Assembly: GCF_033971885.1 (NCBI RefSeq)
Contig: NZ_JALBUS010000009.1
Location: 1-64,000 of the forward strand
Reading direction: 5' to 3'
Origin: Absicoccus intestinalis
Lineage (GTDB): Bacteria > Bacillota_I > Bacilli_A > Erysipelotrichales > Erysipelotrichaceae
Length of the DNA: 64,000 nucleotides
The position numbers were made by a program, and so were the translations under genes. This document shows positions 28,241 through 37,273 of this stretch, piece after piece (the first letter of the stretch is position 1; each line of letters opens with the position of its first letter). The notes beneath the pieces were generated by a model that was not told where the DNA came from, did not search any database, and saw only the letters and a program-made list of their open reading frames with translations.

Positions 28241-28852
28241 ATGTTTGGAGAGCCTATTGCAAATCCTATGGGTTGGACTGTTAAACGACTAAAAGATGTA
28301 TCGGTGTTGATTACGAATGGAAACACACCAAAAGGTGGTAGTAAAAACTACGTTGAGAGCGGAATAACATTTCTGCGCAGTCAAAATGTATGGAGAAACC
28401 GAATAGAGTTGGATGATGTTGCTTTTATAGACGCAGAAACACATGAAAGTATGAAAAAGAGTAGCCTTCACCATGATGATATTCTGATTACAAAAACAGG
28501 ACGAATAAATACAGAGAATAGTAGTCTGGGCCGAGCAGCGTTATTCAAAGGAGCGGATGATTCAGCAAATATTAATGGGCATGTATATCTTGTTCGGTTA
28601 GATGGCTCTATAGTTCCTGAATTTGTGGTCACTATTCTAACTGGGGAAGCGTATAGGAAATATATCCGAAAAGTGTGCGTTGGTGGAATTGATAAACGGC
28701 AGATTAATGTGGATCAGGTAGAAGATTTCCCAATTATCATTCCACCGTATGAACGGCAAAAGATGTTCGCGGCTTTCGCCGCTCAAGTCGACAAATCAAA
28801 AGTTGCCGCTCAAATTCATTGGATGAAACACGGCTGTTATTTGACAGCTTAA
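27734..28852 (+). CDS. hsdS: Type I specificity subunit HsdS (copy 2)
   Basis: 372 residues from the ATG at 27734. TRD1 and the linker to RFVE are identical to copy 1; TRD2 (from about residue 180) is entirely different, starting FGEPIANPMGWTVKRL. The C-terminal repeat reads VDKSKVAAQIHWMKHGCYLTA: against copy 1, the last dozen residues are out of frame, and shifting the frame restores LDETRLLFDSLM. So the end has a one-base lesion. The protein may still assemble, since TRD2 is intact. It has its own ribosome site, so it need not be silent. Confidence 0.88.
   Translation: MENILLEECCDILDSRRIPITASKRKKGPYPYYGANGVQDYVADYIFDDELVLLAEDGGNFGSKDRPIAYRVSGKCWVNNHAHVLKPKSGLDVDYLCYSLMFYDTNGLVNGATRQKLTQAMMRKMLIPKRHINEQQTIVRNLNKICQVKWLREQELERLDTLIKARFVEMFGEPIANPMGWTVKRLKDVSVLITNGNTPKGGSKNYVESGITFLRSQNVWRNRIELDDVAFIDAETHESMKKSSLHHDDILITKTGRINTENSSLGRAALFKGADDSANINGHVYLVRLDGSIVPEFVVTILTGEAYRKYIRKVCVGGIDKRQINVDQVEDFPIIIPPYERQKMFAAFAAQVDKSKVAAQIHWMKHGCYLTA
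28784..28808 (+). repeat. 25-bp direct repeat in the hsdS 3' conserved region, copy 2
   Basis: Exact match to 26586-26610. The divergence and frameshift of hsdS copy 2 begin soon after it. Confidence 0.85.
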
Positions 28853-28919
28853 TGTAAAAACATTACGGATGAAATCAATAACTGATAAGAATAAGTGCCG
28901 GAGAAAGGAGATGGTGTAA

Positions 28920-31900
28920 ATGACAAACTTTGATTATCTTAATTCAGAATCGCAATTCCATACATTTGCACCAGTGGCAATATCTGCGGAGAAGATTGCA
29001 GCACTTGATCCGTCTGCCAGCATTATCAATTGTCGTCGGGCAATGGAATTTGCTGTTAAATGGATGTATTCCGTGGATAAGGCTCTTGTGATGCCATATC
29101 AGGATAATCTGGTTACACTCCTTCATACAGAAGAATTTAAAGACCTGATGGATGACAGTCTATGGCGGCGTCTTGATTTTATCCGTCGAATGGGAAATCA
29201 GGTGGCTCATACTGGAAAGCCGGCGACACTGGATCAGGCCAAATTATGCCTGAAGGATTTGTTTCTTTTCATGGATTTTGTCTCCTATTGCTATGCAGAA
29301 AATTATCAGGAACGTAAGTATAATGAATTGCTGTTGGAACAGCCTGTGCAGATCCCAGAAGCTGTAAGGGATTCTAAGGGTGAATCAGATGCAACTGAAG
29401 TTGACCTGAGAGCGCTGATTGAAGAAAACAAGGCAATGAAAGAGGAGCTAACAAAGCGTCGGGAAGAGCAGGCTCCGGTTTATGTCACAAAGCCGCTTGA
29501 TCTCTCTGAATTCAAAACCAGAAAGATTTATATCGACTGCATGCTTGTGGATGCTGGTTGGACAGAAGGAAAAGACTGGCTTAATGAAGTTGAACTTGAT
29601 GGGATGCCGAATGTTTCCGACAAGGGGTATGCAGACTATGTGCTCTATGATAATGCACATCGTCCGCTTGCGGTCATTGAAGCAAAGCGTACGTGCGTAG
29701 ATGTGTCCAAAGGACGTCAGCAGGCAAAACTATATGCCGATATTCTGGAGAAGCAGTATCACAGGCGACCGGTTGTATTCCTGACGAACGGCTTTAATAC
29801 AAGAATTGTCGATGGACAGTATCCGGAGCGACAGTGTGCCACTATCTGGTCAAAACGTGATCTTGAGAAATGGTTTAATCTTTGGTCCATGCGGACAAGT
29901 CTCCGAAATGTAGTTGTCGATAAGCAGATCGCGGGACGGTACTATCAGGAAGCGGCTATCAAAGCAGTCTGCGACAGCCTTGATAACAAGAACCGCCGGA
30001 AAGCACTGCTTGTCATGGCGACCGGTTCGGGTAAGACAAGAACTGTCATAGCACTGTGTAAAGTGTTGATGAATGCCGGATGGATCCGCAACATTCTCTT
30101 TCTTGCAGACAGAACGTCACTTGTCGTGCAGGCGAAACGAAATTTCGTAAATCTTTTGCCGGATCTTTCCTGCAGCAATATTACGGAAGAAAAGAATAAT
30201 TACGATGCACACTGTATCTTTTCCACCTATCAGACCATGATCAATCTGATTGATGAAGCAAAGGATGAAGAAGGTAAAATATTCTCCTGTGGCCATTTTG
30301 ATCTAGTGATCTGTGATGAGGCACACCGTTCCATCTACAATAAATACAGAGACATCTTCAATTACTTCGATGCACCGCTTGTTGGTCTGACGGCAACACC
30401 GAAAGATGAGATCGATAAGAATACCTATGAAGTCTTTGACCTTGAAAATGGTGTACCGACTTATGGATATGAGCTTGCACAGGCAGTAAAGGATGGATAT
30501 CTAGTTGATTTTCAGTCTGTTGAGACAACACTTAAATTTATTGATCAGGGCATTGTTTACGATGAATTATCTGATGAAGAAAAAGAAGAATACGAGGAAG
30601 ATTTTATTGATAAAGATGGAAATCTTCCGGATTCTATTGGCTCTTCTGCATTAAATACATGGATCTTTAATGAGGATACAATCCGGAAAGTCCTGCAGAC
30701 TGTCATGACACAAGGCTTGAAGATTGATTACGGTGAAAAAATCGGTAAGACGATTATCTTTGCCAAAAATCACGCTCATGCAGAAAAGATCCTGGAAGTG
30801 TTCCATAAGGAATACCCGCATCTGTTGGATGATTTTGCCAAAGTAATTGATAATCGGATCAATTATGCACAGAGCGCAATTGATGAGTTCAGCGATCCGC
30901 GGAAATTGCCACAAATTGCCATTTCGGTTGATATGCTGGATACAGGTATTGATGTCCCTGAGATCCTGAACCTTGTATTCTTCAAAAAGGTAATGAGCAA
31001 GGCAAAGTTTTGGCAGATGATCGGACGTGGGACAAGACTCTGTCCAGGACTTATGGATGGCAAAGATAAAGATAAGTTCTATATCTTTGATTTTTGCGGG
31101 AACTTTGAATTCTTCCGGATGAACAAGGGCAAGCCTTCCGCTAATCAAATCGCGTTGCAGGGTGCGGTCTTTAACCTGGAATTTCAAATTGCCTACAAGC
31201 TACAGACATTGGAAAATCAGACGAAGAGATTAAAAACATATCGGAATAAGCTTGTTGAGGTAATGTGCAGTAAGGTATCGGAATTAAACCGGGAGAATTT
31301 TGCAGTTCGGCAGCATATCAAGTATGTAGATCTTTACTCCAAACCTGAGGGGTATCAATCGTTATCTTATGAAGATACGCTGATTATCCAGAATGAGCTT
31401 GCTCCGTTGATTCTGCCAGATTCTGACCCAGCAAGCAGCGTCCGTTTCGATGCGCTAATGTTCGGAATAGAACTGGCATATCTTTCAGGAGAAAAGTATG
31501 CAAGAGCCCGTAAAGATCTCCTGAAACACGTTAGAGCGCTGGCTGATATTGCCAACATTCCAGCTATTCAGGGTAAGTCTGAGTTGATTCGACAGATTCT
31601 CCATACGGATTATCTGGAGAATGCCAGTATTGATGAGTTTGAAAAGATACGGCAGGAACTGCGTGGTCTGATGGTTTACATACACACGCCATCTGTACGA
31701 TATGATACGAATTTTACCGATGATATTTTGAATATGGAAGTCCATGAATCTGAATTGGATTATGGGGAACTTGCCAATTATAAGGCAAAGGCGGAATACT
31801 ATGTCCGAACTCATCAAGATATGATCACGATTGCGAAGCTGAAAACCAATAAGCCATTAACGGCAGACGATGTCGAGATTCTGGAAGAAGTGCTTTGGAG

Positions 31901-32228
31901 TGAGGTTGGCACCAAAGAAGAATATGAACAGGAATATGGCGATAAACCTCTTGGTGAATTTGTTCGCAGCATCGTCGGTCTTGATATGAATGCGGCAAAG
32001 GAGGCATTCTCAGCATACCTAAATAACGTCAATCTTGACAGTCGTCAGATTTATTTCGTCAATCAGATCGTAGAGTATATTGTTCACAATGGAATGATGA
32101 AAGACCTCTCCGTTCTACAGGAAGCACCATTTACAGATCGCGGAAGCATTGTTGAAATCTTCCCGGACCTGAATGTGTGGATGGGGATTCGGAAAGTAAT
32201 TGATCAGATTAATGTAAATGCAGCATAA
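28920..32228 (+). CDS. hsdR: Type I restriction endonuclease subunit HsdR
   Basis: 1102 residues. N-terminal DUF4145-like helical region (about 1-110), then a nuclease domain with GYADYVLYDN, then AVIEAKR (PD-(D/E)xK type, about 236-258), then an SF2 motor with ATGSGKTRT (near 366), DEAHRS (near 466), LTATP and GRGTRLCPG. C-terminal helical region. It cuts unmethylated DNA after ATP-driven translocation, in complex with HsdM and HsdS. GAAAGGAGATG precedes the start. It closes the island operon. Confidence 0.95.
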   Translation: MTNFDYLNSESQFHTFAPVAISAEKIAALDPSASIINCRRAMEFAVKWMYSVDKALVMPYQDNLVTLLHTEEFKDLMDDSLWRRLDFIRRMGNQVAHTGKPATLDQAKLCLKDLFLFMDFVSYCYAENYQERKYNELLLEQPVQIPEAVRDSKGESDATEVDLRALIEENKAMKEELTKRREEQAPVYVTKPLDLSEFKTRKIYIDCMLVDAGWTEGKDWLNEVELDGMPNVSDKGYADYVLYDNAHRPLAVIEAKRTCVDVSKGRQQAKLYADILEKQYHRRPVVFLTNGFNTRIVDGQYPERQCATIWSKRDLEKWFNLWSMRTSLRNVVVDKQIAGRYYQEAAIKAVCDSLDNKNRRKALLVMATGSGKTRTVIALCKVLMNAGWIRNILFLADRTSLVVQAKRNFVNLLPDLSCSNITEEKNNYDAHCIFSTYQTMINLIDEAKDEEGKIFSCGHFDLVICDEAHRSIYNKYRDIFNYFDAPLVGLTATPKDEIDKNTYEVFDLENGVPTYGYELAQAVKDGYLVDFQSVETTLKFIDQGIVYDELSDEEKEEYEEDFIDKDGNLPDSIGSSALNTWIFNEDTIRKVLQTVMTQGLKIDYGEKIGKTIIFAKNHAHAEKILEVFHKEYPHLLDDFAKVIDNRINYAQSAIDEFSDPRKLPQIAISVDMLDTGIDVPEILNLVFFKKVMSKAKFWQMIGRGTRLCPGLMDGKDKDKFYIFDFCGNFEFFRMNKGKPSANQIALQGAVFNLEFQIAYKLQTLENQTKRLKTYRNKLVEVMCSKVSELNRENFAVRQHIKYVDLYSKPEGYQSLSYEDTLIIQNELAPLILPDSDPASSVRFDALMFGIELAYLSGEKYARARKDLLKHVRALADIANIPAIQGKSELIRQILHTDYLENASIDEFEKIRQELRGLMVYIHTPSVRYDTNFTDDILNMEVHESELDYGELANYKAKAEYYVRTHQDMITIAKLKTNKPLTADDVEILEEVLWSEVGTKEEYEQEYGDKPLGEFVRSIVGLDMNAAKEAFSAYLNNVNLDSRQIYFVNQIVEYIVHNGMMKDLSVLQEAPFTDRGSIVEIFPDLNVWMGIRKVIDQINVNAA

Positions 32229-32376
32229 CTATACTAGGGGAATATGTAAGAATTTCTTGTCCAATGCTGATCTCATGTATCAGGGTAAGATATATAATAC
32301 CTTGCTAATACAATGAAAAGAAAGCAATATTAGAGAGAAGGACAGAGGTTCATTGGAATTTATCTAAGGAGCTAGA

Positions 32377-33099
32377 ATGGAAAATAAGGAAGAATTAAAT
32401 AATTTAGGAATAAGTTATTTATCAGAAATCGAGAAAGAGAAAAGGACATTAAGTAATTATCCAATTATTGATACTGGAAAAACACCAAAAGAGAATTTAA
32501 ACGTGAATTGCTTACCATTATTATCGGAGGACGATCAAAATTCCGATTTATCGCTGATGTATGGATCATTATTGTTAACTTTAGATAGTACAAATGAATT
32601 GATTGTTGATTATTGCGATACATGGAAATTAATAGCCAGAGAAAACAGCATGGTTATGATTTATAATACGTATTATTATAGAAAAGAATTTACGATAGGA
32701 GCATATATTATTGCAGACATAAGATATTTTATAGATATGATTATCTCACTTACGTGGTATTTAAAAAATTCCAGAAAGTGTAAATTGGCTGTTTCAAGTA
32801 TAGGCGAGTATGTAAATAAGAAGGATCGTAAATTTGATGATTATGATCAATTTATTCCATTCATGAAAAAAACAAATGATATATCGAATGCATATAAACA
32901 TTCTGTACCCAATACTATAAGAAATCTTATTGGTAAGAATGAACCTTGTATTTTTGCAAAGTATTCGAAAAAAAATAAAGATATATTTCATCCAGTATTA
33001 ATTGAGATTGCCCTATCAGAATATATCAATCAATTTCAGGAATTTTTTGATTATTCAAAATGTAAGATATCAGAATTATCAATTGGAACAACAGAATAG
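32377..33099 (+). CDS. Hypothetical protein downstream of hsdR
   Basis: 240 residues; family not recognised. Acidic start, no signal peptide. One hydrophobic stretch around residues 105-130 (GAYIIADIRYFIDMIISLTWYL) looks amphipathic rather than membrane-spanning. The helical pattern and the DISNAYKHS segment hint at a HEPN- or all-alpha-type fold, but no RxxxxH motif was found. AAGGAG precedes the ATG. Codon use is very AT-rich, unlike hsdR. Position next to a restriction operon is compatible with a defence accessory gene (inference). Confidence 0.6.
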   Translation: MENKEELNNLGISYLSEIEKEKRTLSNYPIIDTGKTPKENLNVNCLPLLSEDDQNSDLSLMYGSLLLTLDSTNELIVDYCDTWKLIARENSMVMIYNTYYYRKEFTIGAYIIADIRYFIDMIISLTWYLKNSRKCKLAVSSIGEYVNKKDRKFDDYDQFIPFMKKTNDISNAYKHSVPNTIRNLIGKNEPCIFAKYSKKNKDIFHPVLIEIALSEYINQFQEFFDYSKCKISELSIGTTE

Positions 33100-33361
33100 A
33101 ACAAATCAGTTGTGGTATCCGTTGTCCTATCGTATTTTAATTGTTTAAATTTGAGAATGCCGATAGGGTTAATAACTGATGATTGATCAATTGACTGACG
33201 AATAACCTTACTGGTTGCAATCGTTGGGTACAACTTGGGTATATCAGCTTTGAAATTAAGTGGGCAAGATAGAAAAGAGGATGTTAAAACATTTTGAAAG
33301 CGAATATTGTTCATAGTAAAATGAATATTCGCTCATGTTTTTGTTGGATATGTAATAAAAT
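33100..33361. other. Non-coding stretch with one inverted repeat
   Basis: No supported gene. A perfect 10-bp inverted repeat AGCGAATATT/AATATTCGCT lies at 33299-33308 and 33324-33333 without a good T tract. A minus-strand frame of 87 codons (33051-33314) overlaps the upstream gene and has no ribosome site. The stretch probably contains the lost 5' half of the DUF4143 gene beyond recognition. Confidence 0.4.
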
Positions 33362-34346
33362 ACGATCATAATTTTTGATGAGATACAAGCTTTACCTGAT
33401 ATTACGACCACATTGAAGTTCTTTTGTCTGGACGGGCGTTTTGATGTGATTTGTAGCGGATCTTTATTAGGAATACATTATCGACAAATTGAAAGCAACA
33501 GTGTTGGATATAAATTCGATATGAATATGTTTTCTTTAGATTTTGAAGAGTTTCTATGGGCAAAGGGATATGGCGATGAAATAGTTCAAGATTTATTAAA
33601 TCATGTAGCTGGAAAAATCGTTTAGTGAACTAGAAATGTCTTTATATTCAAATTTGTTCATGGACTTTTGTGTGTTGGGAGGAATGCCAGAAGTGGTTCA
33701 AAACTATATTGAAAAGGGAACATTTGAAGGATCGTTACAGACACAGCGACAACTGATAGAAGACTACAAAGAGGATATTCGAAAATATGCCTATGGACTT
33801 GATCAAGGTCGTATACTGAACGTTTATAATCATATTCCTGTACAACTTTCCAAAGAGAATAAAAAGTTTCAGATTTCAAAAGTTTCTCATGGTACACGAT
33901 TTAAAGATTATGTAGGATGTGTTGAATGGCTTAAATTATATTTTTCAGATGTTGGTTTATTCGTCGCATCGCTTGATGATGAATCACAAGAAGATTTATG
34001 GGTGAATAGGAATTTTGGCGTTTATAAAGGGGCTCTTTATGAAAATATTCTTGCAGAAGCATTCTACAAAAGCGGTTTACCTTTGTATTACTATAAAAAA
34101 GAAAACTCCACATTGGAAGAAGATTTCTTTGTACGAACGATGCATGATTTGATTAGGGTAGAAGTTAAGGCAAAAAAAGGAACATCTAAATCTTTACAGA
34201 CTTTGATTCAAAGTGACCGATATTCAGATAGTAATAGGGGAATCAAAATTACATCTCAAAATATCGGATATAGCAATTCGATTATGACGATTCCTTATTT
34301 TTGTGCATTCTTATTAAAACGGTTTTTAAAGACATGGAATGAGTGA
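33362..34346 (+). pseudogene. Broken AAA_14/DUF4143 ATPase gene
   Basis: Recognisable from the Walker B segment TIIIFDEIQALP (33362 on) through CSGSLLG, but the Walker A half is absent. A one-base indel near 33613 shifts the frame: GKIV* must be read as KSFSELEMS. Then LGGMPEVV and a DUF4143 body follow. VEWLKLYFSDVGL is shorter than expected for the family: about 30-40 residues between VEWL and KLYFSDVGL appear missing. The end VEVKAKKG fits a nuclease-like VEVK motif. Three lesions make it inactive. Confidence 0.8.
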
Positions 34347-34354
34347 AAAAGATA

Positions 34355-34388
34355 AAGGACCAGATGGATGAAAACTGGTTCTTTTTTG
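34355..34388 (+). terminator. Terminator after the DUF4143 pseudogene
   Basis: AAGGACCAG (34355-34363) pairs with CTGGTTCTT (34375-34383), one G-U, followed by a T run. Confidence 0.8.
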
Positions 34389-34429
34389 GTTGATGTATAA
34401 AATTTATAAGAAGGTAACGAACCATTGGA

Positions 34430-34458
34430 TTGACAGGGTCTTGTTTGCATGTTAATTA
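34430..34458 (+). promoter_or_regulatory. Promoter of the small membrane protein gene
   Basis: TTGACA (34430-34435), 17-bp spacer, TAATTA (34453-34458). The gene starts 45 bp further on. Confidence 0.55.
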
Positions 34459-34502
34459 AAAATTAATAAATAAATCAATTTTAATGAATAGAGGAAAGCA
34501 AG

Positions 34503-35039
34503 ATGAGACCGGTAGTTAATCATTTCGTTTTAGGAATTCTTTTTGCATCAATCATAGTCCTTTTTGATTTATGGGCAAGAAATAGGATGGATAAAAAGAA
34601 AAGATTTATCATTAAATGTTTGCTTGCTGGAATCTTTGGAACTGTGATCATTCTTTCAACGATGCGAATGAATCCACCGGTTTATGCCACCATTAAAGAG
34701 GATACCATCGTATTTCAGCCGGATGAGCGTATCAAATTTTCAAAGATTGAAAGCATAAAATATTTTGAAGATACCAAAATAGAACTGGTATCGAATGGCT
34801 TTCGATGGGGCAGCGATGATTATTTTTCTGGAGATGCCAATATTCGTTTTTTGAATACCAATGGAACGGAAAAGGAATCTGTATATAAGTGTAAGGCTTA
34901 TTTGCATAGTCGTTCCAATGATTACATTCTGATCGAACTCAAAAATTCAACACGATCGTATGTGTTTAATTTTGATGACGAGAAGGAAACAAAAAAGTTT
35001 TATGATCGAATGGATTCGTTTTATAAAAGTTCAGAATAA
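34503..35039 (+). CDS. Hypothetical membrane protein with PH-like domain
   Basis: 178 residues; no specific family recognised. Two TM helices near the N-terminus (about 5-22 and 36-52) and a beta-rich soluble domain of about 115 residues with an ending that looks like a bacterial pleckstrin-homology-type helix (FDDEKETKKFYDRMDSFY). Start ATG with AGAGGAAAGC upstream. Single-gene unit between a terminator and the sirtuin promoter. Function unknown. Confidence 0.7.
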   Translation: MRPVVNHFVLGILFASIIVLFDLWARNRMDKKKRFIIKCLLAGIFGTVIILSTMRMNPPVYATIKEDTIVFQPDERIKFSKIESIKYFEDTKIELVSNGFRWGSDDYFSGDANIRFLNTNGTEKESVYKCKAYLHSRSNDYILIELKNSTRSYVFNFDDEKETKKFYDRMDSFYKSSE

Positions 35040-35090
35040 GAAAAGGAAAGCCTATTATGATTTGTTTGGAGATTAAATGTAATAAAAATA

Positions 35091-35120
35091 TTGACAACAA
35101 ATATCATTGGATGATATAGT
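35091..35120 (+). promoter_or_regulatory. Promoter of the sirtuin-macrodomain operon
   Basis: TTGACA (35091-35096), 18-bp spacer, TATAGT (35115-35120). About 78 bp upstream of the chosen sirtuin start. Confidence 0.6.
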
Positions 35121-35197
35121 GCATCTGCAACATGAAATACAAGTTATTACAATTAGACGAATATAATGGTGTTTTCGATGGGAAAGGAGTGTTGTTC

Positions 35198-36142
35198 ATG
35201 TATTATTTTGATACGGATCGAATGATGAGCGAGGGATTAAAAGTTAGTTTTGATCATAAGATTGAAATATTAAAGGAACAACTAGAATGTGCAGATGCGA
35301 TCGTGATTGGTGCAGGAAGCGGGCTTTCTACTTCTGCTGGATATACCTATGCAGGCCAACGATTCCATCAATATTTTGATGATTTTTATAAGACGTATGG
35401 CATTTCCGATATGTATTCGGGAGGTTTTTATCCTTTCGATCATCTCGAATTATTTTGGGGATTTTGGTGTCGTCAAATCTGGGTGAATCGCTATGCCCCT
35501 ATTCCTTCCAATTTGTATCAAAAACTCTATGCGATCGTAAAAGAGAAAGAGTATTTTGTTTTGACAACGAATGTAGATCATTGTTTTCAAAGAAGCGGTT
35601 TTGATAAACAACGACTGTATTATACACAAGGTGATTATGGATTGTTTCAAAGCAGTCATCCACAAAATGCATCGCTTCATAAGACGTATGATAATTATGA
35701 GAGCATCCGTCAAATGATCGAAGCGCAGGGATTTACGATCGGTCCAAAAGGAGAGTTGATTTCACCAACAAACAAAGAAGTGAGCATGTACATTCCGACT
35801 GAATTGATACCTGTGTGTGAAGATGATGGCCAGTGGATGACGACCAATTTACGCATCGACAATTCCTTTGTGGAAGATGAAGGATGGCATCAAGCATCGA
35901 ATCGATATCACGCCTTTTTAACGAAACATGAGGGAGCCCATATTCTCTATTTGGAGTTGGGTGTAGGAATGAATACCCCGGTTATTATCAAGTATCCCTT
36001 CTGGCAGTATACAAAGGAGAATCCGCATGCTTTCTATGCCTGCCTCAACAAAGGGGAGGCCTATTGTCCACAGGAGATAGCAAACCGGTCCATATGTATT
36101 GATGGGGATATCGGAGCAGTATTGCAGAAGCTTACGACTTAG
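35198..36142 (+). CDS. Class M sirtuin (SirTM-like ADP-ribosyltransferase)
   Basis: 314 residues from the ATG at 35198, with GGAAAGGAG upstream; a longer frame lacks a ribosome site. Sirtuin NAD site GAGSGLSTSAGYTY (near 38-51) and TTNVDHCFQ (near 122-130), where His takes the usual place. Sequence style and linkage to a macrodomain match SirTM, which in known cases ADP-ribosylates a lipoylated GcvH-like carrier (Rack and colleagues). Here no gcvH-like or lplA gene is nearby, so the target is open. Operon with the macrodomain gene. Confidence 0.85.
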   Translation: MYYFDTDRMMSEGLKVSFDHKIEILKEQLECADAIVIGAGSGLSTSAGYTYAGQRFHQYFDDFYKTYGISDMYSGGFYPFDHLELFWGFWCRQIWVNRYAPIPSNLYQKLYAIVKEKEYFVLTTNVDHCFQRSGFDKQRLYYTQGDYGLFQSSHPQNASLHKTYDNYESIRQMIEAQGFTIGPKGELISPTNKEVSMYIPTELIPVCEDDGQWMTTNLRIDNSFVEDEGWHQASNRYHAFLTKHEGAHILYLELGVGMNTPVIIKYPFWQYTKENPHAFYACLNKGEAYCPQEIANRSICIDGDIGAVLQKLTT

Positions 36143-36215
36143 CCGTTTTGGAAGACACAGTAGACAATTCATAGTATCGATTGAAAAGTAAACATTATTT
36201 GAAAGGAGGATGGAT

Positions 36216-37016
36216 TTGACCAATTTTGAAAAGATAGAAGCACTTCACTATTTGATTCAATGCTTGATTGAAGAAATGCCACAATATGGAGGATATACAC
36301 TTCCAACCGATCTACAGCCGGCATTTGATTTATATCGTGCCCTATGTAATGTTCGTATGCCGGCCACTCATACATTGCCCGATCGTTTCTATAAGGAACA
36401 AGCAGAAGTATTGAAAAGTATGACTGAAGAGAAAGGAATCACGGAAGTATCGAATCTTTTGCCTACGCCATTGGATCCACGCTTGATTCTTTGGCAAGGG
36501 GATATCACTACCCTTCGTATAGATGCCATCGTAAATGCAGCCAATGCACAAATGCTAGGTTGTTTTTCTCCACTTCATGGTTGTATTGATAATATCATTC
36601 ATACGATGGCTGGTGTGGAACTACGTGAGAAGTGTTATCAGATCATGGAAGCACAAGGACAGGAAGAACCAACGGGTCAGGCCAAGATCACACCGGGATA
36701 TAACTTACCCGCAAAATATGTGATCCATACAGTCGGTCCTATTGTATCCAATAGACTAACAAAGAAGGATAAAAAACTTCTTAGCTCGTGCTATTGGAAT
36801 AGTCTGGACCTTGCAGCAGAGCATGGCTGTGAAAATATCGCTTTCTGTTGCATTTCGACTGGTGTGTTCATGTTTCCGCAAGACAAAGCAGCAAAGATTG
36901 CGGTAAAGACGGTAAAAGAATGGTTGGATGCACATCCAGAAACAACCATACATCAAGTTGTATTTAATGTATTCAAAGATCGTGATAAAGAAATATACAG
37001 TCAATTGTTGTTATGA
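36216..37016 (+). CDS. Zinc-type macrodomain protein-ADP-ribose hydrolase
   Basis: About 267 residues. AGGAGG (36204-36209) abuts an ATG at 36210, leaving no spacing, so the in-frame TTG at 36216 is a better start. Macrodomain with VNAANAQMLGC; the segment GCFSPLHGCIDNIIHTMAG gives the Cys-His-Cys set of zinc-containing macrodomains paired with SirTM. ISTGVFMFP forms the ribose loop. It removes ADP-ribose placed by the sirtuin. A helical N-terminal region of about 75 residues precedes the macrodomain. Confidence 0.9.
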   Translation: MTNFEKIEALHYLIQCLIEEMPQYGGYTLPTDLQPAFDLYRALCNVRMPATHTLPDRFYKEQAEVLKSMTEEKGITEVSNLLPTPLDPRLILWQGDITTLRIDAIVNAANAQMLGCFSPLHGCIDNIIHTMAGVELREKCYQIMEAQGQEEPTGQAKITPGYNLPAKYVIHTVGPIVSNRLTKKDKKLLSSCYWNSLDLAAEHGCENIAFCCISTGVFMFPQDKAAKIAVKTVKEWLDAHPETTIHQVVFNVFKDRDKEIYSQLLL

Positions 37017-37040
37017 GAAATTCATGTAAATAGTAATTGA

Positions 37041-37092
37041 AAACTGATCAATTATTGAATAAATTGCTATTCATAATAGATCAGTTTTTTTA
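37041..37092 (+). terminator. Terminator after the macrodomain gene
   Basis: AAACTGATC (37041-37049) pairs with GATCAGTTT (37079-37087), with an inner ATTATTGAATA/TATTCATAAT stem, followed by T residues. It separates the sirtuin-macrodomain unit from the ATP-grasp gene. Confidence 0.8.
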
Positions 37093-37125
37093 TTGTTTTA
37101 TTCCTACAAAGAAGGAGAACGGACA

Positions 37126-37227
37126 ATGATCTTGACGAGCTTCAAAAGGACAAAAAATAGGATTACAAACCGATTTTTTGCATATGTTGTTGACAAACCG
37201 TATCATAAAAATATCGAATCTATCTAA
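37126..37227 (+). CDS. Possible small ORF (33 codons)
   Basis: ATG at 37126 with GAAGGAG at a suitable distance, 33 codons to TAA. The product is basic (about eight Lys/Arg) with no recognised motif. It lies between a terminator and the ATP-grasp gene. It could be a leader peptide or chance. Confidence 0.2.
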   Translation: MILTSFKRTKNRITNRFFAYVVDKPYHKNIESI

Positions 37228-37273
37228 AAGAATTTCAAAGTGACCGATTGATGATAGAGGAAAGGGTGAAAAT

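Noticed and set aside
33051..33314. 87-codon minus-strand frame after the orphan gene
   Set aside because: Partly antisense to the orphan gene, without ribosome site or recognisable domain; may be a relic but cannot be supported.
36210..36215. ATG at 36210 as macrodomain start
   Set aside because: It abuts AGGAGG with no spacing; the in-frame TTG at 36216 has normal spacing, though an N-terminal peptide would be needed to decide.
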